Source: Darwinimomas sp045600945 | GTDB lineage: Bacteria; Bacillota; Clostridia; Lachnospirales; Lachnospiraceae | NCBI GenBank assembly: GCA_045600945.1 | Contig: JAZRYX010000039.1 | Location: forward strand, 1 to 45,032 | DNA: 45,032 nt | Direction: 5' to 3' | In this document: positions 16,681 to 24,667 of the stretch, in pieces | Layout: each line of letters opens with the position of its first letter | Position numbering within the stretch: position 1 is the first letter of the stretch | Made by a program: the position numbers and the translations under genes | The notes under the pieces: model-generated | Seen by the model: the letters and a program-made list of their open reading frames with translations, nothing else | Database searches by the model: none | What the model was told of the DNA's origin: nothing

Positions 16681-16998
16681 TGGAGCATCCAAGAGAATAT
16701 TGAGATATGAGAGAGCAGATTTTGATTAAAAAACAGCCTGTTTTCATTTTTCTGTTAAAAGAAGAGGAATAAAAGTCCAATATTCTTCTGATGAATGCAG
16801 GAAAAGAGTATGTCGGGTCATCATTCGAAAAGATGAGGATGTCTCGGATGCGGCAGGATTTATAAAAACATGATTTGAAAGTTCGTAGCAAGAAATGACT
16901 GCTCAGAAAAACGTGCAGTCGGATGGACAGCTTCGCCGTACCTGCCCCGAGGGGCTATCGGTGAATTTTTTACGCTGATTTTTGGAGAAAAGAGTTTA
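16681..16998. other. Decayed region with possible oriT
   Basis: No intact gene. One frame encodes KRRGIKVQYSSDECRKR ... AAGFIKT and a stop at about 16760-16873, perhaps the end of a lost mobilisation or replication gene. A GC-rich stretch at 16905-16965 ends with the hairpin GCCCC/GGGGC (16944-16955), directly upstream of the relaxase stub, which is where an oriT would be expected. The nic site was not identified. Confidence 0.3.
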
Positions 16999-17208
16999 AT
17001 GAAATCAAAGAATTATCAAAAAAATATGTGTATCGTTAAGTATAAAAAGGTCAAATCAAAGAACTTCGGAGTCGGAAAAAGTATCAATTATGTGACCAAT
17101 CCGGAGAAGACTTTGGAAGGCGTTTTGGATATGAAATTTGCTCTAAATTACATTAATGATGAGGATAAAGTGGTAGAAAATGTTGCGGGCATTCGTAAAA
17201 ACGAATAA
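16999..17208 (+). pseudogene. Relaxase N-terminal stub
   Basis: 69 codons. About residues 11-40 (CIVKYKKVKSKNFGVGKSI followed by NYVTNPEKT) match the start of MobA/VirD2-like relaxases of Firmicutes mobilisable elements, which begin with a KYxxxKSKN stretch and NPEKT. After that the similarity ends, and a stop comes where a normal relaxase would continue for 300 or more residues with its HxH metal motif. The last 10 codons lie inside the promoter/operator block that begins the hsd module, so the break coincides with arrival of that block. I infer a truncated, inactive relaxase. Confidence 0.6.
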
Positions 17209-17238
17209 AATATATATAGTACCTTTGGAGGTTATTAT
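17177..17238 (+). promoter_or_regulatory. Promoter/operator block, copy 1
   Basis: A 62-bp block, identical at 24534-24595. It holds -35 TTGCGG (17183-17188), 17 bp, -10 TAAAAT (17206-17211), and near its end the ribosome site GGAGG. The spacer contains a perfect inverted repeat, ATTCGT-AAAA-ACGAAT (17191-17206), placed where a bound repressor would block RNA polymerase. It drives the HTH gene and probably hsdM and hsdS. Confidence 0.7.
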
Positions 17239-17239
17239 T

Positions 17240-17416
17240 ATGGATTTTTTAACCACTATAGAGCTATCAGAGAAATGGAAAATATCACCTCGACGCATAC
17301 AGATTCTATGTAAAGAAGGACGTATCCAGGGAGCAGTTTTGAAGGGTCATACCTGGCTTATTCCTTCTGGTGCAAAGAAGCCGGATGATATGAGAAAAGC
17401 GCAAAAAGAAGCATAA
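17240..17416 (+). CDS. Small HTH regulator or excisionase-like protein
   Basis: 58 residues from the ATG at 17240, 7 nt after GGAGG. The helix-turn-helix reads ELSEKWKISPRRIQILCKEG, followed by a small wing GAVLKGHTWLIP, like the MerR-type HTH of excisionase-family DNA-binding proteins. The C-terminus is a short basic tail. It is the first gene behind a promoter that carries a perfect operator palindrome, so autorepression is likely. An additional role as directionality factor is possible. It precedes hsdM by 31 bp. A longer frame from 17180 exists but has no ribosome site and would lie across the promoter. Confidence 0.75.
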   Translation: MDFLTTIELSEKWKISPRRIQILCKEGRIQGAVLKGHTWLIPSGAKKPDDMRKAQKEA

Positions 17417-17447
17417 GAAATCATTTTATACAGAAATGGAGAAAACC

Positions 17448-18956
17448 ATGGCAGATAAGAATACAGCTAATATAGGCTTTGAAAAACAACTGTGGGATGC
17501 GGCATGCGTCCTGTGGGGACATATTCCTGCAGCAGAATACCGAAAGGTAATTATCGGGCTAATCTTCTTACGTTATATCTCTGCCGCCTTTGATAAGCGA
17601 TATCAGCAACTCGTTGATGAAGGAGAAGGGTTCGAAGATGACAGAGATGCATATACTGAAGAAAATGTTTTTTTTGTTCCGGAAGAGGCCAGATGGAACA
17701 CAATTGCTTCCGCTGCTCATACTCCTGAAATCGGAACCATTATTGATACGGCAATGAGGTCTATCGAAGCTGAGAACAAGATTTTAAAGAATGTTCTGCC
17801 GAAGAATTATGCAAGCCCTGATCTTGATAAACGAGTATTGGGAGATGTTGTAGATATCTTCACGAACAATATTGACATGAGTAACACCGAAGAAAGTGAA
17901 GATCTACTCGGACGTACATATGAATATTGTATTGCTCAATTTGCTGAGAAGGAGGGTGTAGGCGGAGGAGAATTCTATACGCCAGCCAGTGTAGTAAAAA
18001 CACTTGTTGCTATCCTTCGACCGTTCGATAATTGCCGTGTTTATGATTGCTGCTGTGGTTCCGGCGGCATGTTTGTGCAGAGTGCTAAATTCATTCAGGC
18101 ACACTCCGGTAAGCGTGGTGCAATTTCTGTATATGGACAGGAGGCAAATGCGGATACCTGGAAGATGGCAAAAATGAATATGGCTATTCGTGGGATAGAC
18201 GCTGACTTTGGCCCATATCAGGCAGATACCTTTACGAATGATTTACATCCAACATTAAAGGCAGACTTCATTCTTGCGAATCCACCGTTTAATTATCATC
18301 CGTGGAATCAAGAGAAGCTGCTTGAGGATGTTCGCTGGAAGTATGGTGTTCCTCCAGCTGGAAATGCAAACTATGCATGGATTCAGCATATGATCCATCA
18401 CCTTGCGCCGACCGGAAAAATTGGTCTGGTGCTTGCAAACGGAGCTCTCTCTACGCAATCAAGCGGTGAAGGCGAAATCAGAAAAAAGATCATTGAGGAT
18501 GATTTAATTGAGGGTATTATTGCCATGCCGACACAGCTCTTCTATAGCGTGACTATTCCGGTTACCCTGTGGTTTATCACAAAAGGCAAGAAGCAGAAGG
18601 GTAAAACACTCTTTATCGATGCCCGCAAGATGGGGCATATGGTAGATAGAAAACATAGGGATTTTACGGATGATGACATACAGAAGCTGGCAGATACCTT
18701 CAGCGCATTCCAAAACGGAACTCTTGAGGATGTGAAAGGTTTCTGTTCTGTTGCGACTCTACAGGACATTGCAAAGCAAGATTATATTTTGACGCCGGGT
18801 CGATATGTCGGAATAGAGGATCAAGAAGATGATGGCGAGCCTTTCGAAGAGAAAATGGCAAGGCTGACATCCGAACTGTCTGATATGTTTGCAAAATCTC
18901 ATGAGCTGGAGGACGAGATCAGAAGTAAATTGGGGGCGATTGGATATGAAGTATAA
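17448..18956 (+). CDS. hsdM: Type I restriction-modification DNA methyltransferase
   Basis: 502 residues from ATG 17448, which has GGAG six bases upstream. An ATG 12 bp earlier has no such site. The N-terminal helical HsdM domain (about 8-150) precedes the N6-adenine methyltransferase fold with the SAM-binding motif YDCCCGSGGMF (about 197-207) and catalytic NPPF (about 277-280). HsdM joins HsdS as M2S1 to methylate the target adenine, and with HsdR forms the nuclease. All key motifs are present, so it should be active. It overlaps hsdS by 11 bp. Confidence 0.96.
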   Translation: MADKNTANIGFEKQLWDAACVLWGHIPAAEYRKVIIGLIFLRYISAAFDKRYQQLVDEGEGFEDDRDAYTEENVFFVPEEARWNTIASAAHTPEIGTIIDTAMRSIEAENKILKNVLPKNYASPDLDKRVLGDVVDIFTNNIDMSNTEESEDLLGRTYEYCIAQFAEKEGVGGGEFYTPASVVKTLVAILRPFDNCRVYDCCCGSGGMFVQSAKFIQAHSGKRGAISVYGQEANADTWKMAKMNMAIRGIDADFGPYQADTFTNDLHPTLKADFILANPPFNYHPWNQEKLLEDVRWKYGVPPAGNANYAWIQHMIHHLAPTGKIGLVLANGALSTQSSGEGEIRKKIIEDDLIEGIIAMPTQLFYSVTIPVTLWFITKGKKQKGKTLFIDARKMGHMVDRKHRDFTDDDIQKLADTFSAFQNGTLEDVKGFCSVATLQDIAKQDYILTPGRYVGIEDQEDDGEPFEEKMARLTSELSDMFAKSHELEDEIRSKLGAIGYEV

Positions 18957-20022
18957 TCTGCAAGATATCGCCACTATAAAGTATGGAAAAAATCAGAAGA
19001 ATGTTCAATCGGAGAAAGGATCTGTTCCAATCTATGGAACCGGAGGATTGATGGCGTATGCAACGGAGGCTCTTTACGATAAACCATCTGTCCTTATTGG
19101 GAGAAAAGGTACAATTGATAAAGTTCGATATATTACTCACCCATTTTGGACTGTAGATACTTTGTTCTATACGGTGATAAATGAATCCGTTATACGTCCG
19201 CACTTCTTTTATTACTTAATGACACAAGTTGACCTTTTGCAATTGAATGAAGGAACAACTATTCCGAGTCTTCGAACAGAAACACTAAATCGATTGCAAT
19301 TTGAAGTTCCGTCGCTTGAAAAGCAGGATGTCATTCTTTCAGTATTAGAGCCGATTGAAAGAAAAATAGAACTTAATAATGATATAAACGATAATTTAGC
19401 TGATCTATTGCAAACGATATACCAAGATCAATTTGGCGATGTCAGTTCAGCGGAACATCAAGGCAAGCTTTCTGATATATGTTCATACTCTAAAGACAGA
19501 ATAACTGTTTCTGCTTTGGATCTCGGCACATATTTTTCAACGGAAAATATGTTACCGGGAAAGGCTGGTGCGACGGAAGCTACCAGCCTTCCAACAACAC
19601 CGCAAACAACCGCATGTCATGTGGGTGATACCTTAATCTCCAACATTCGCCCTTATTTCAAAAAGATTGTTTTCTGCAAAAGCGACTGTGGCTGTTCAAC
19701 GGATGTCCTTTGTTTCACACCTGTTAAACCTCAATATGCGGCGTATCTGTTCAGTACGCTTTATTCTGATAAGTTCTTCGCTTTCATGGTCGCCGGCTCC
19801 AAAGGCACGAAAATGCCTCGTGGAGATAAGCAGCAGATTATGACATATTCTGTTGTGCTCCCATCTGATGAAGAACTGGAGGGGTTTAACTCCCTTGCTT
19901 TGCCAATTCTCATGCAAATTCATTCCAACAGAGATGAAAATGAGCGGCTTTCAGCGTTAAGAGATACACTTCTACCGAAGCTAATGTCCGGCAATTTGGA
20001 TATATCCACCATTGATCTCTAA
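18946..20022 (+). CDS. hsdS: Type I restriction-modification specificity subunit
   Basis: 358 residues from ATG 18946 inside the hsdM end (GGGGG upstream). Two target-recognition domains (about 1-150 and 180-330) are each followed by a conserved helix: SLEKQDVILSVLEPIERKIE with NDNLADLLQTIYQDQFGD near 130-165, and LRDTLLPKLMSGNLDIS at the C-terminus. The N-terminal TRD carries the usual IKYGKNQKNV ... GSVPIYGTGG pattern. Each domain reads one half of a bipartite DNA target. It is a little shorter than the common 400 residues but complete. HsdS domains are shuffled often, so the target cannot be inferred. Confidence 0.93.
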   Translation: MKYNLQDIATIKYGKNQKNVQSEKGSVPIYGTGGLMAYATEALYDKPSVLIGRKGTIDKVRYITHPFWTVDTLFYTVINESVIRPHFFYYLMTQVDLLQLNEGTTIPSLRTETLNRLQFEVPSLEKQDVILSVLEPIERKIELNNDINDNLADLLQTIYQDQFGDVSSAEHQGKLSDICSYSKDRITVSALDLGTYFSTENMLPGKAGATEATSLPTTPQTTACHVGDTLISNIRPYFKKIVFCKSDCGCSTDVLCFTPVKPQYAAYLFSTLYSDKFFAFMVAGSKGTKMPRGDKQQIMTYSVVLPSDEELEGFNSLALPILMQIHSNRDENERLSALRDTLLPKLMSGNLDISTIDL

Positions 20023-20098
20023 GCCGCTAAATTATCGTTTATCATAACTTTGAACATTGTTTCTTTTAAACATTCAGAAGGAATAATAATCTATGATA

Positions 20099-20124
20099 CG
20101 ATTTTGCTGAGGTCAGCAAAATCG
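20099..20124. repeat. Perfect 12-bp inverted repeat before hsdR
   Basis: CGATTTTGCTGA and TCAGCAAAATCG are separated by GG. No T tract follows, so it is not a standard terminator. It lies between hsdS and the candidate hsdR promoter. Confidence 0.75.
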
Positions 20125-20155
20125 TGGAAGCATATATTGTGATTTGGGAAAAGTC

Positions 20156-20198
20156 TATAATCTCAATTTTAATTATGGCGAATTCGCCATAATTAAAA
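20156..20198 (+). promoter_or_regulatory. hsdR -10 and 32-bp perfect palindrome
   Basis: TATAAT (20156-20161) is followed by a perfect 32-bp palindrome with half-site TTTTAATTATGGCGAA (20167-20198). Transcription from this -10 would begin at about the first base of the palindrome, so it could act as an operator or as a 5'-terminal hairpin in the hsdR mRNA. The -35 is poor. The region 20023-20266 contains no gene. Confidence 0.5.
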
Positions 20199-20266
20199 AT
20201 CAATCAAGACTTTACAGCTTTAAAATCAGCGTTGATAGAGACCAAAGAATAAAGGAGCGTATTATT

Positions 20267-23200
20267 ATGCCAGGATTTTACACTGAAGCAGATTACGAGA
20301 ACTCCGTACTGGAGTTGTTACGTAATATGGGCTATGACTATGTGTATGGCCCGGATGTTGATAGAGATTTCAGCAGTCCATTATATGATGAGGTGGTAGT
20401 AGATTCGCTGCACCGCTTAAATCCATCCTTACCGGAGGATGCTATTTCCGATGCAATCGATAAACTGAAAAACTTCGAAAATGGAGAACTTGTACAGAAA
20501 AACTCTGTTTTTATGGACTACCTTCAGAACGGCGTAGAGGTTAGACATTTTGAGAAAGGCGAGGAACGCTCCTCCATCGCTTATCTTGTTGATTACAAAA
20601 ATCCTGACAATAATTCTTTCATAGTAGCAAACCAGTGGACCTTCATTGAAAACAGTAATAAACGTCCGGACATTCTTATTTTCCTGAATGGTTTTCCGGT
20701 TGTTATAGTTGAATTGAAGTCCCCATCAAGAGAAGAAACCGATGCAAGCGAAGCATATCTGCAGTTGAGAAATTATATGAAGGAAATTCCTTCAATGTTT
20801 ATATATAATGCAATATGCGTAATGAGCGACCACTTGACGAGTAAAGCCGGAACCATTACTTCCGGAGAAGACCGCTTTATGGAATGGAAAACGGTTGATG
20901 GAAGTTATGAAAATACGCAGTATGCACAGTTTGATACCTTCTTTGAAGGAATGTTCATGCGCGAAAGACTGCTCGATATCATAAAGAACTTCATCTGCTT
21001 TTCAAACGAAGGAATTAATCGATTTAAGATTTTGGCCGGATATCATCAGTATTTTGCCGTAAATAAAGCAATTGAATCAACGAAGAATGCTACCACCACA
21101 GATGGAAAAGGCGGCGTATTCTGGCATACACAGGGCAGTGGTAAGTCGCTTTCGATGGTATTCTATGCCCATCTTCTGCAGGAGGCCTTGAATAGTCCTA
21201 CTATCGTGGTTCTTACAGATCGTAACGACCTGGACGATCAGCTTTATGGACAGTTCGTAAAGTGCAAAGATTTCCTGCGTCAGGATCCTATGCATGCGGA
21301 GAGCCGGGAACACTTGAAGAGTTTGCTGGCCGGAAGACAGGCGAATGGTATCATTTTCACTACGATGCAGAAGTTTGAGGAATCATTCGAATGTCTGTCG
21401 GATCGAAGGAATATTATTGTAATGGCGGACGAGGCTCATCGTGGACAATATGGACTTGCAGAAAAGATTAAGATTACAAAGAATGAAGCAGGGGAGGATA
21501 TAGCGAAACGAGTAGTGGGAACAGCTCGGATTATTCGAAACAGCCTCCCGAATGCAACATATATCGGATTTACGGGTACACCGATTTCTTCAAAGGACAG
21601 AAGCACCAGAGAAGTATTTGGCGATTATATAGATATTTACGATATGACGCAGGCTGTTGAAGATGGAGCAACAAGACCTGTTTATTATGAAAGCCGTGTA
21701 ATTAAGCTGAAACTTGATGAGGCATCTCTTGCAAGGATTGATGCAGAGTTTGATGTTCTTTCCGAAGAAGCAGATCCGGAAGTTGTCGAGAAGAGCAAGA
21801 AAAATCTTGGTCAGCTGGATGCAATCCTTGGAAACGATCAGACAATCAATTCTCTTGTGTGCGATATTCTGGATCACTACGAGAATAACAGAGAGAACCT
21901 TCTGACAGGAAAGGCCATGATTGTTGCTTATTCCAGACCGATTGCGATGAAGATTTACAAACGTATTCTGGAACTCAGACCTGCATGGACTGACAAGGTA
22001 GGAGTTGTTATGACTTCCGGGAATCAGGATCCGGAAGAATGGCACGACATTATTGGAAATAAACGCCATAAAGATGAACTTGCTAAGCTTTTTAAAGATA
22101 ATGACAGTCCGCTAAAGATTGCCATAGTAGTTGATATGTGGCTGACGGGATTTGATGTTCCGTCGCTTGCAACAATGTATGTTTACAAGCCGATGGCTGG
22201 GCATAACTTGATGCAGGCAATTGCAAGAGTTAACCGCGTATTTATGGACAAGGAAGGCGGTCTTGTAGTTGATTATGTAGGAATTGCTTCTGCACTTAAG
22301 CAGGCAATGAATGACTACACTGCAAGAGACAAAAAGAACTACGGTGATACAGATGTTGCCAAGGTTGCATATCCGAAGTTCCTGGAGAAACTTTCAGTAT
22401 GCAGAGATTTATTCCATGGGTATGATTATTCAAAATTCATGAATGGAACTGATCTGGAAAGAGCTAAAGCAATCAGTGGCGGCGTAAACTTCATCATGGA
22501 TTGGGAACATGATGAAGAAAAAGATACCTTTGCTAAGGAAGCACTTATGCTGCATCAGGCATTGTCGCTTTGCTCGTCTTTGGTAGAAGAGACTCTTCGT
22601 TTTGAAGCCGCTTTCTTTGAATCAGTCAGAGTATTGCTTGGAAGGCTTACGAACCAGGGTACAGGAAACAAACTATCTCTGCCTGAACTGAATGCAAAGA
22701 TTAATGAAATGCTCAAACAGACTATCAAGAGCGAGGGGGTTATTAATCTTTTCTCTGATGTTCATGAGGAGTTTTCATTGTTTGATCCGAAATTCCTTGA
22801 AGAAATATCCAAAATGAAAGAAAAGAACCTGGCAGTCGAACTATTAAAGAAACTCATTGCTGAACAGGTACAGATTTACAAACATACCAATGTTGTAAAG
22901 TCGGAGAAATTCAGTGAAATCATTCAAAGTGTAATGAATCGTTATCTTAACGGGATGCTTACAAATGAAGAAGTCATTCAAGAGCTTTTAAATCTTGCCA
23001 GACAGATTCAGAACGCACAAAGTGAAGGAGAGCAACTTGGACTGACAGCTGATGAACTTGCATTCTATGATGCGCTTACAAAGCCGCAGGCCATCAAGGA
23101 CTTTTATGAAAATGAAGAACTGATTGCTATAACAAAAGAACTTGCCGAAACACTTAGAAAGAACAGGACGATTGACTGGCAGAAGCGTGACTCAGCGAGA

Positions 23201-23446
23201 GCAAAGATGAGGATGCTGATTAAAAAACTTCTGAAGAAACACAAGTATCCGCCTGAAGGAATGGACGATGCAGTTCAGACCGTGATGACACAGTGTGAAT
23301 TGTGGACAGATAATCAGGTAATGAATGAGCCTACAAATATGATAGTACGAGATTATTCATATTCAGAAGATGACGATTATGTATTGAAGGTTGCGCGGCC
23401 AATGACTGATGATTTCAATAATATGCCACAGAGTTATTTACAATAA
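20267..23446 (+). CDS. hsdR: Type I restriction endonuclease subunit R
   Basis: 1059 residues from ATG 20267, which follows AAAGGAG by 7 nt and opens MPGFYTEADYENSVLELL, typical for HsdR. A frame open from 20144 would read through the palindrome and lacks a ribosome site. The N-terminal nuclease has the PD-ExK pattern (RPDILIFLNGFPVVIVELKS, about residues 141-160). The SF2 translocase follows with Walker A TQGSGKS, DEAH box in MADEAHRGQYG, motif III GFTGTPI and motif VI-like QAIARVNRVF. The C-terminal helical part binds M2S. It translocates DNA and cuts at a distance. Complete and probably active, with its own upstream regulatory region. Confidence 0.96.
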   Translation: MPGFYTEADYENSVLELLRNMGYDYVYGPDVDRDFSSPLYDEVVVDSLHRLNPSLPEDAISDAIDKLKNFENGELVQKNSVFMDYLQNGVEVRHFEKGEERSSIAYLVDYKNPDNNSFIVANQWTFIENSNKRPDILIFLNGFPVVIVELKSPSREETDASEAYLQLRNYMKEIPSMFIYNAICVMSDHLTSKAGTITSGEDRFMEWKTVDGSYENTQYAQFDTFFEGMFMRERLLDIIKNFICFSNEGINRFKILAGYHQYFAVNKAIESTKNATTTDGKGGVFWHTQGSGKSLSMVFYAHLLQEALNSPTIVVLTDRNDLDDQLYGQFVKCKDFLRQDPMHAESREHLKSLLAGRQANGIIFTTMQKFEESFECLSDRRNIIVMADEAHRGQYGLAEKIKITKNEAGEDIAKRVVGTARIIRNSLPNATYIGFTGTPISSKDRSTREVFGDYIDIYDMTQAVEDGATRPVYYESRVIKLKLDEASLARIDAEFDVLSEEADPEVVEKSKKNLGQLDAILGNDQTINSLVCDILDHYENNRENLLTGKAMIVAYSRPIAMKIYKRILELRPAWTDKVGVVMTSGNQDPEEWHDIIGNKRHKDELAKLFKDNDSPLKIAIVVDMWLTGFDVPSLATMYVYKPMAGHNLMQAIARVNRVFMDKEGGLVVDYVGIASALKQAMNDYTARDKKNYGDTDVAKVAYPKFLEKLSVCRDLFHGYDYSKFMNGTDLERAKAISGGVNFIMDWEHDEEKDTFAKEALMLHQALSLCSSLVEETLRFEAAFFESVRVLLGRLTNQGTGNKLSLPELNAKINEMLKQTIKSEGVINLFSDVHEEFSLFDPKFLEEISKMKEKNLAVELLKKLIAEQVQIYKHTNVVKSEKFSEIIQSVMNRYLNGMLTNEEVIQELLNLARQIQNAQSEGEQLGLTADELAFYDALTKPQAIKDFYENEELIAITKELAETLRKNRTIDWQKRDSARAKMRMLIKKLLKKHKYPPEGMDDAVQTVMTQCELWTDNQVMNEPTNMIVRDYSYSEDDDYVLKVARPMTDDFNNMPQSYLQ

Positions 23447-23476
23447 ACTGTTTAGAGATGAGAGAAATGAATCCAT

Positions 23477-24322
23477 ATGAAGGGAATCAAAGAAAAAATA
23501 GCATATGTCCGAGATAATCCTAATATCGAAGAAGTATACTATGAACTGCTTCACGATGTAGGATGCGATGGTATGCATTATTGGGATTATATGCATAATG
23601 GCGATGAAGAAGGCATTAGTATAGATGATGAGATGAAGTATCTTAAGGAAGGAGATTTCTTTTATGCATGTGCTCTCTTGACGGCAATTCTGCGAGAGGA
23701 TCATTTTAGTAACGGAGCAATATACGAAAGACTTGAACGTGGTCAGGTTGCGGAAGTATTAAATCGTATGATTGAAACAGCAGATGAACTGAAAAACAGG
23801 ATTACACTTATTAATGGGTCTTGCGCAGATCAAGTTGCTGACGCATGCGTTAATGCGGCTAATGGTTATTTACAAGCTGGCGGTGGCATTTGTGGTGTGA
23901 TATTTAGAAAAGCCGGATATGAGGAACTTTCGGAGGTCTGCAGTAAATATAAGACTCCTGTTAAAGACGGTGAAGCTGTGATTACACCTGCTTTTAATAT
24001 AAAAAATGCAAAGGTGATTATTCACGCAGTTGGTTCAAATTTTGGCAAAACACCCAAGGCATTTAAAGAATTATTTGATGCATATTTTAATTCATTGCTT
24101 GTGTTAAAAGAAAATTCCTATCACAGTATTGCATTTCCACTAATCAGCGCAGGTATATTTGGTGGAAACCTTGAGAATCCTGTAGCTGAATCTACAAAAC
24201 AGTGTTGCAGAGCGTATAAGAAATTCATTTATGATTTCCCGGATTATTTTATAGATGTAAAACTTTGTGCATTTACTTCCGGAGAGATGCGGAAGGCACA
24301 GGAAGAATTCGCAAAGCATTAA
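23477..24322 (+). CDS. Macro-domain protein with N-terminal helical domain
   Basis: 281 residues. The C-terminal part (about 112-281) is a macro domain: LINGSCADQVADACVNAAN (NAAN motif near 128-133), Gly-rich loop LQAGGGICGVIFRKAG, then VIIHAVGSNFG and IAFPLISAGIFGGN. These bind ADP-ribose, and family members remove ADP-ribose or hydrolyse its derivatives. The N-terminal about 105 residues contain DFFYACALLTAILREDHFSN and GAIYERLERGQVAEVL, which resemble DUF6508-type modules. That match is from memory and uncertain. It lies 30 bp behind hsdR and is likely cotranscribed. No DarT-like toxin gene is adjacent. It may be a defence accessory acting on ADP-ribose signals. Confidence 0.75.
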   Translation: MKGIKEKIAYVRDNPNIEEVYYELLHDVGCDGMHYWDYMHNGDEEGISIDDEMKYLKEGDFFYACALLTAILREDHFSNGAIYERLERGQVAEVLNRMIETADELKNRITLINGSCADQVADACVNAANGYLQAGGGICGVIFRKAGYEELSEVCSKYKTPVKDGEAVITPAFNIKNAKVIIHAVGSNFGKTPKAFKELFDAYFNSLLVLKENSYHSIAFPLISAGIFGGNLENPVAESTKQCCRAYKKFIYDFPDYFIDVKLCAFTSGEMRKAQEEFAKH

Positions 24323-24356
24323 AGGAATTATGTGCAATTGATGTTAATGATCAGAA

Positions 24357-24405
24357 ACTCCACCAGCCTGGTGGAGAACTGAGAAATCCGCACGGAATCC
24401 GCACG
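24357..24405 (+). repeat. Inner copy of element right end
   Basis: 49 bp identical to 25701-25749. It begins with a perfect hairpin CTCCACCAG-C-CTGGTGGAG and ends with the pair of CCGCACG arm repeats. Here the arm repeats continue into the sequence found at the left end of the element (CCTTGATTTTACGG and the integrase 3' end). Confidence 0.85.
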
Positions 24406-24414
24406 GCCTTGATT

Positions 24415-24450
24415 TTACGGCACATTTAGATATTTCACCATCTTCTGAGT
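24415..24450 (-). pseudogene. Integrase C-terminal tail relic
   Basis: Twelve reverse-strand codons, TQKMVKYLNVP and stop, match the end of the full integrase (TKKVVKYLNVP) with two changes and the same downstream sequence. Because it differs, it comes from a related second element rather than a simple copy of the first. Upstream codons run into an in-frame stop, so no function remains. Confidence 0.8.
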
Positions 24451-24533
24451 ATACTAAAGGATTGGAAGCGGCAAAGAAAGCAATAGCGGGACAATCATAC
24501 CCTAAGAGAGCACAAGTTAAAGATAGAAGTAGT

Positions 24534-24595
24534 AAAATGTTGCGGGCATTCGTAAAAACGAATAAAATATATATAGTACCTTTGGAGGTTATTAT
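24534..24595 (+). promoter_or_regulatory. Promoter/operator block, copy 2
   Basis: Exact 62-bp duplicate of 17177-17238: -35 TTGCGG (24540-24545), 17 bp, -10 TAAAAT (24563-24568), palindrome ATTCGT-AAAA-ACGAAT (24548-24563) and GGAGG. No HTH gene follows this copy. It should drive the nuclease gene and could be bound by the regulator encoded at 17240. Confidence 0.7.
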
Positions 24596-24667
24596 GAGAA
24601 AAACGCAAAAAGAAGCTATATGAGAACCATGGAATATAAGAACACTTCAAAGGAGATGTACAAATGA
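24594..24667 (+). pseudogene. Fused relics of HTH gene and hsdM start
   Basis: Two mini-frames. Codons 24594-24623 read MRKTQKEAI: the HTH gene start position joined directly to its last codons (RKAQKEA in copy 1), an internal deletion of about 152 bp. Codons 24629-24667 read MEYKNTSKEMYK and resemble the HsdM start (MADKNTAN). The stop TGA of the second overlaps the nuclease ATG as ATGA, so it may serve as a coupling leader. Confidence 0.6.

Noticed and set aside
17180..17239. Longer start for the HTH regulator (MLRAFVKTN...)
   Set aside because: It would place the promoter and operator inside the coding region. GGAGG stands at the right distance only for the ATG at 17240.
20144..20266. Longer N-terminus for HsdR
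   Set aside because: It has no ribosome site and reads through a 32-bp palindrome. The ATG at 20267 has AAAGGAG and begins with the usual HsdR opening.
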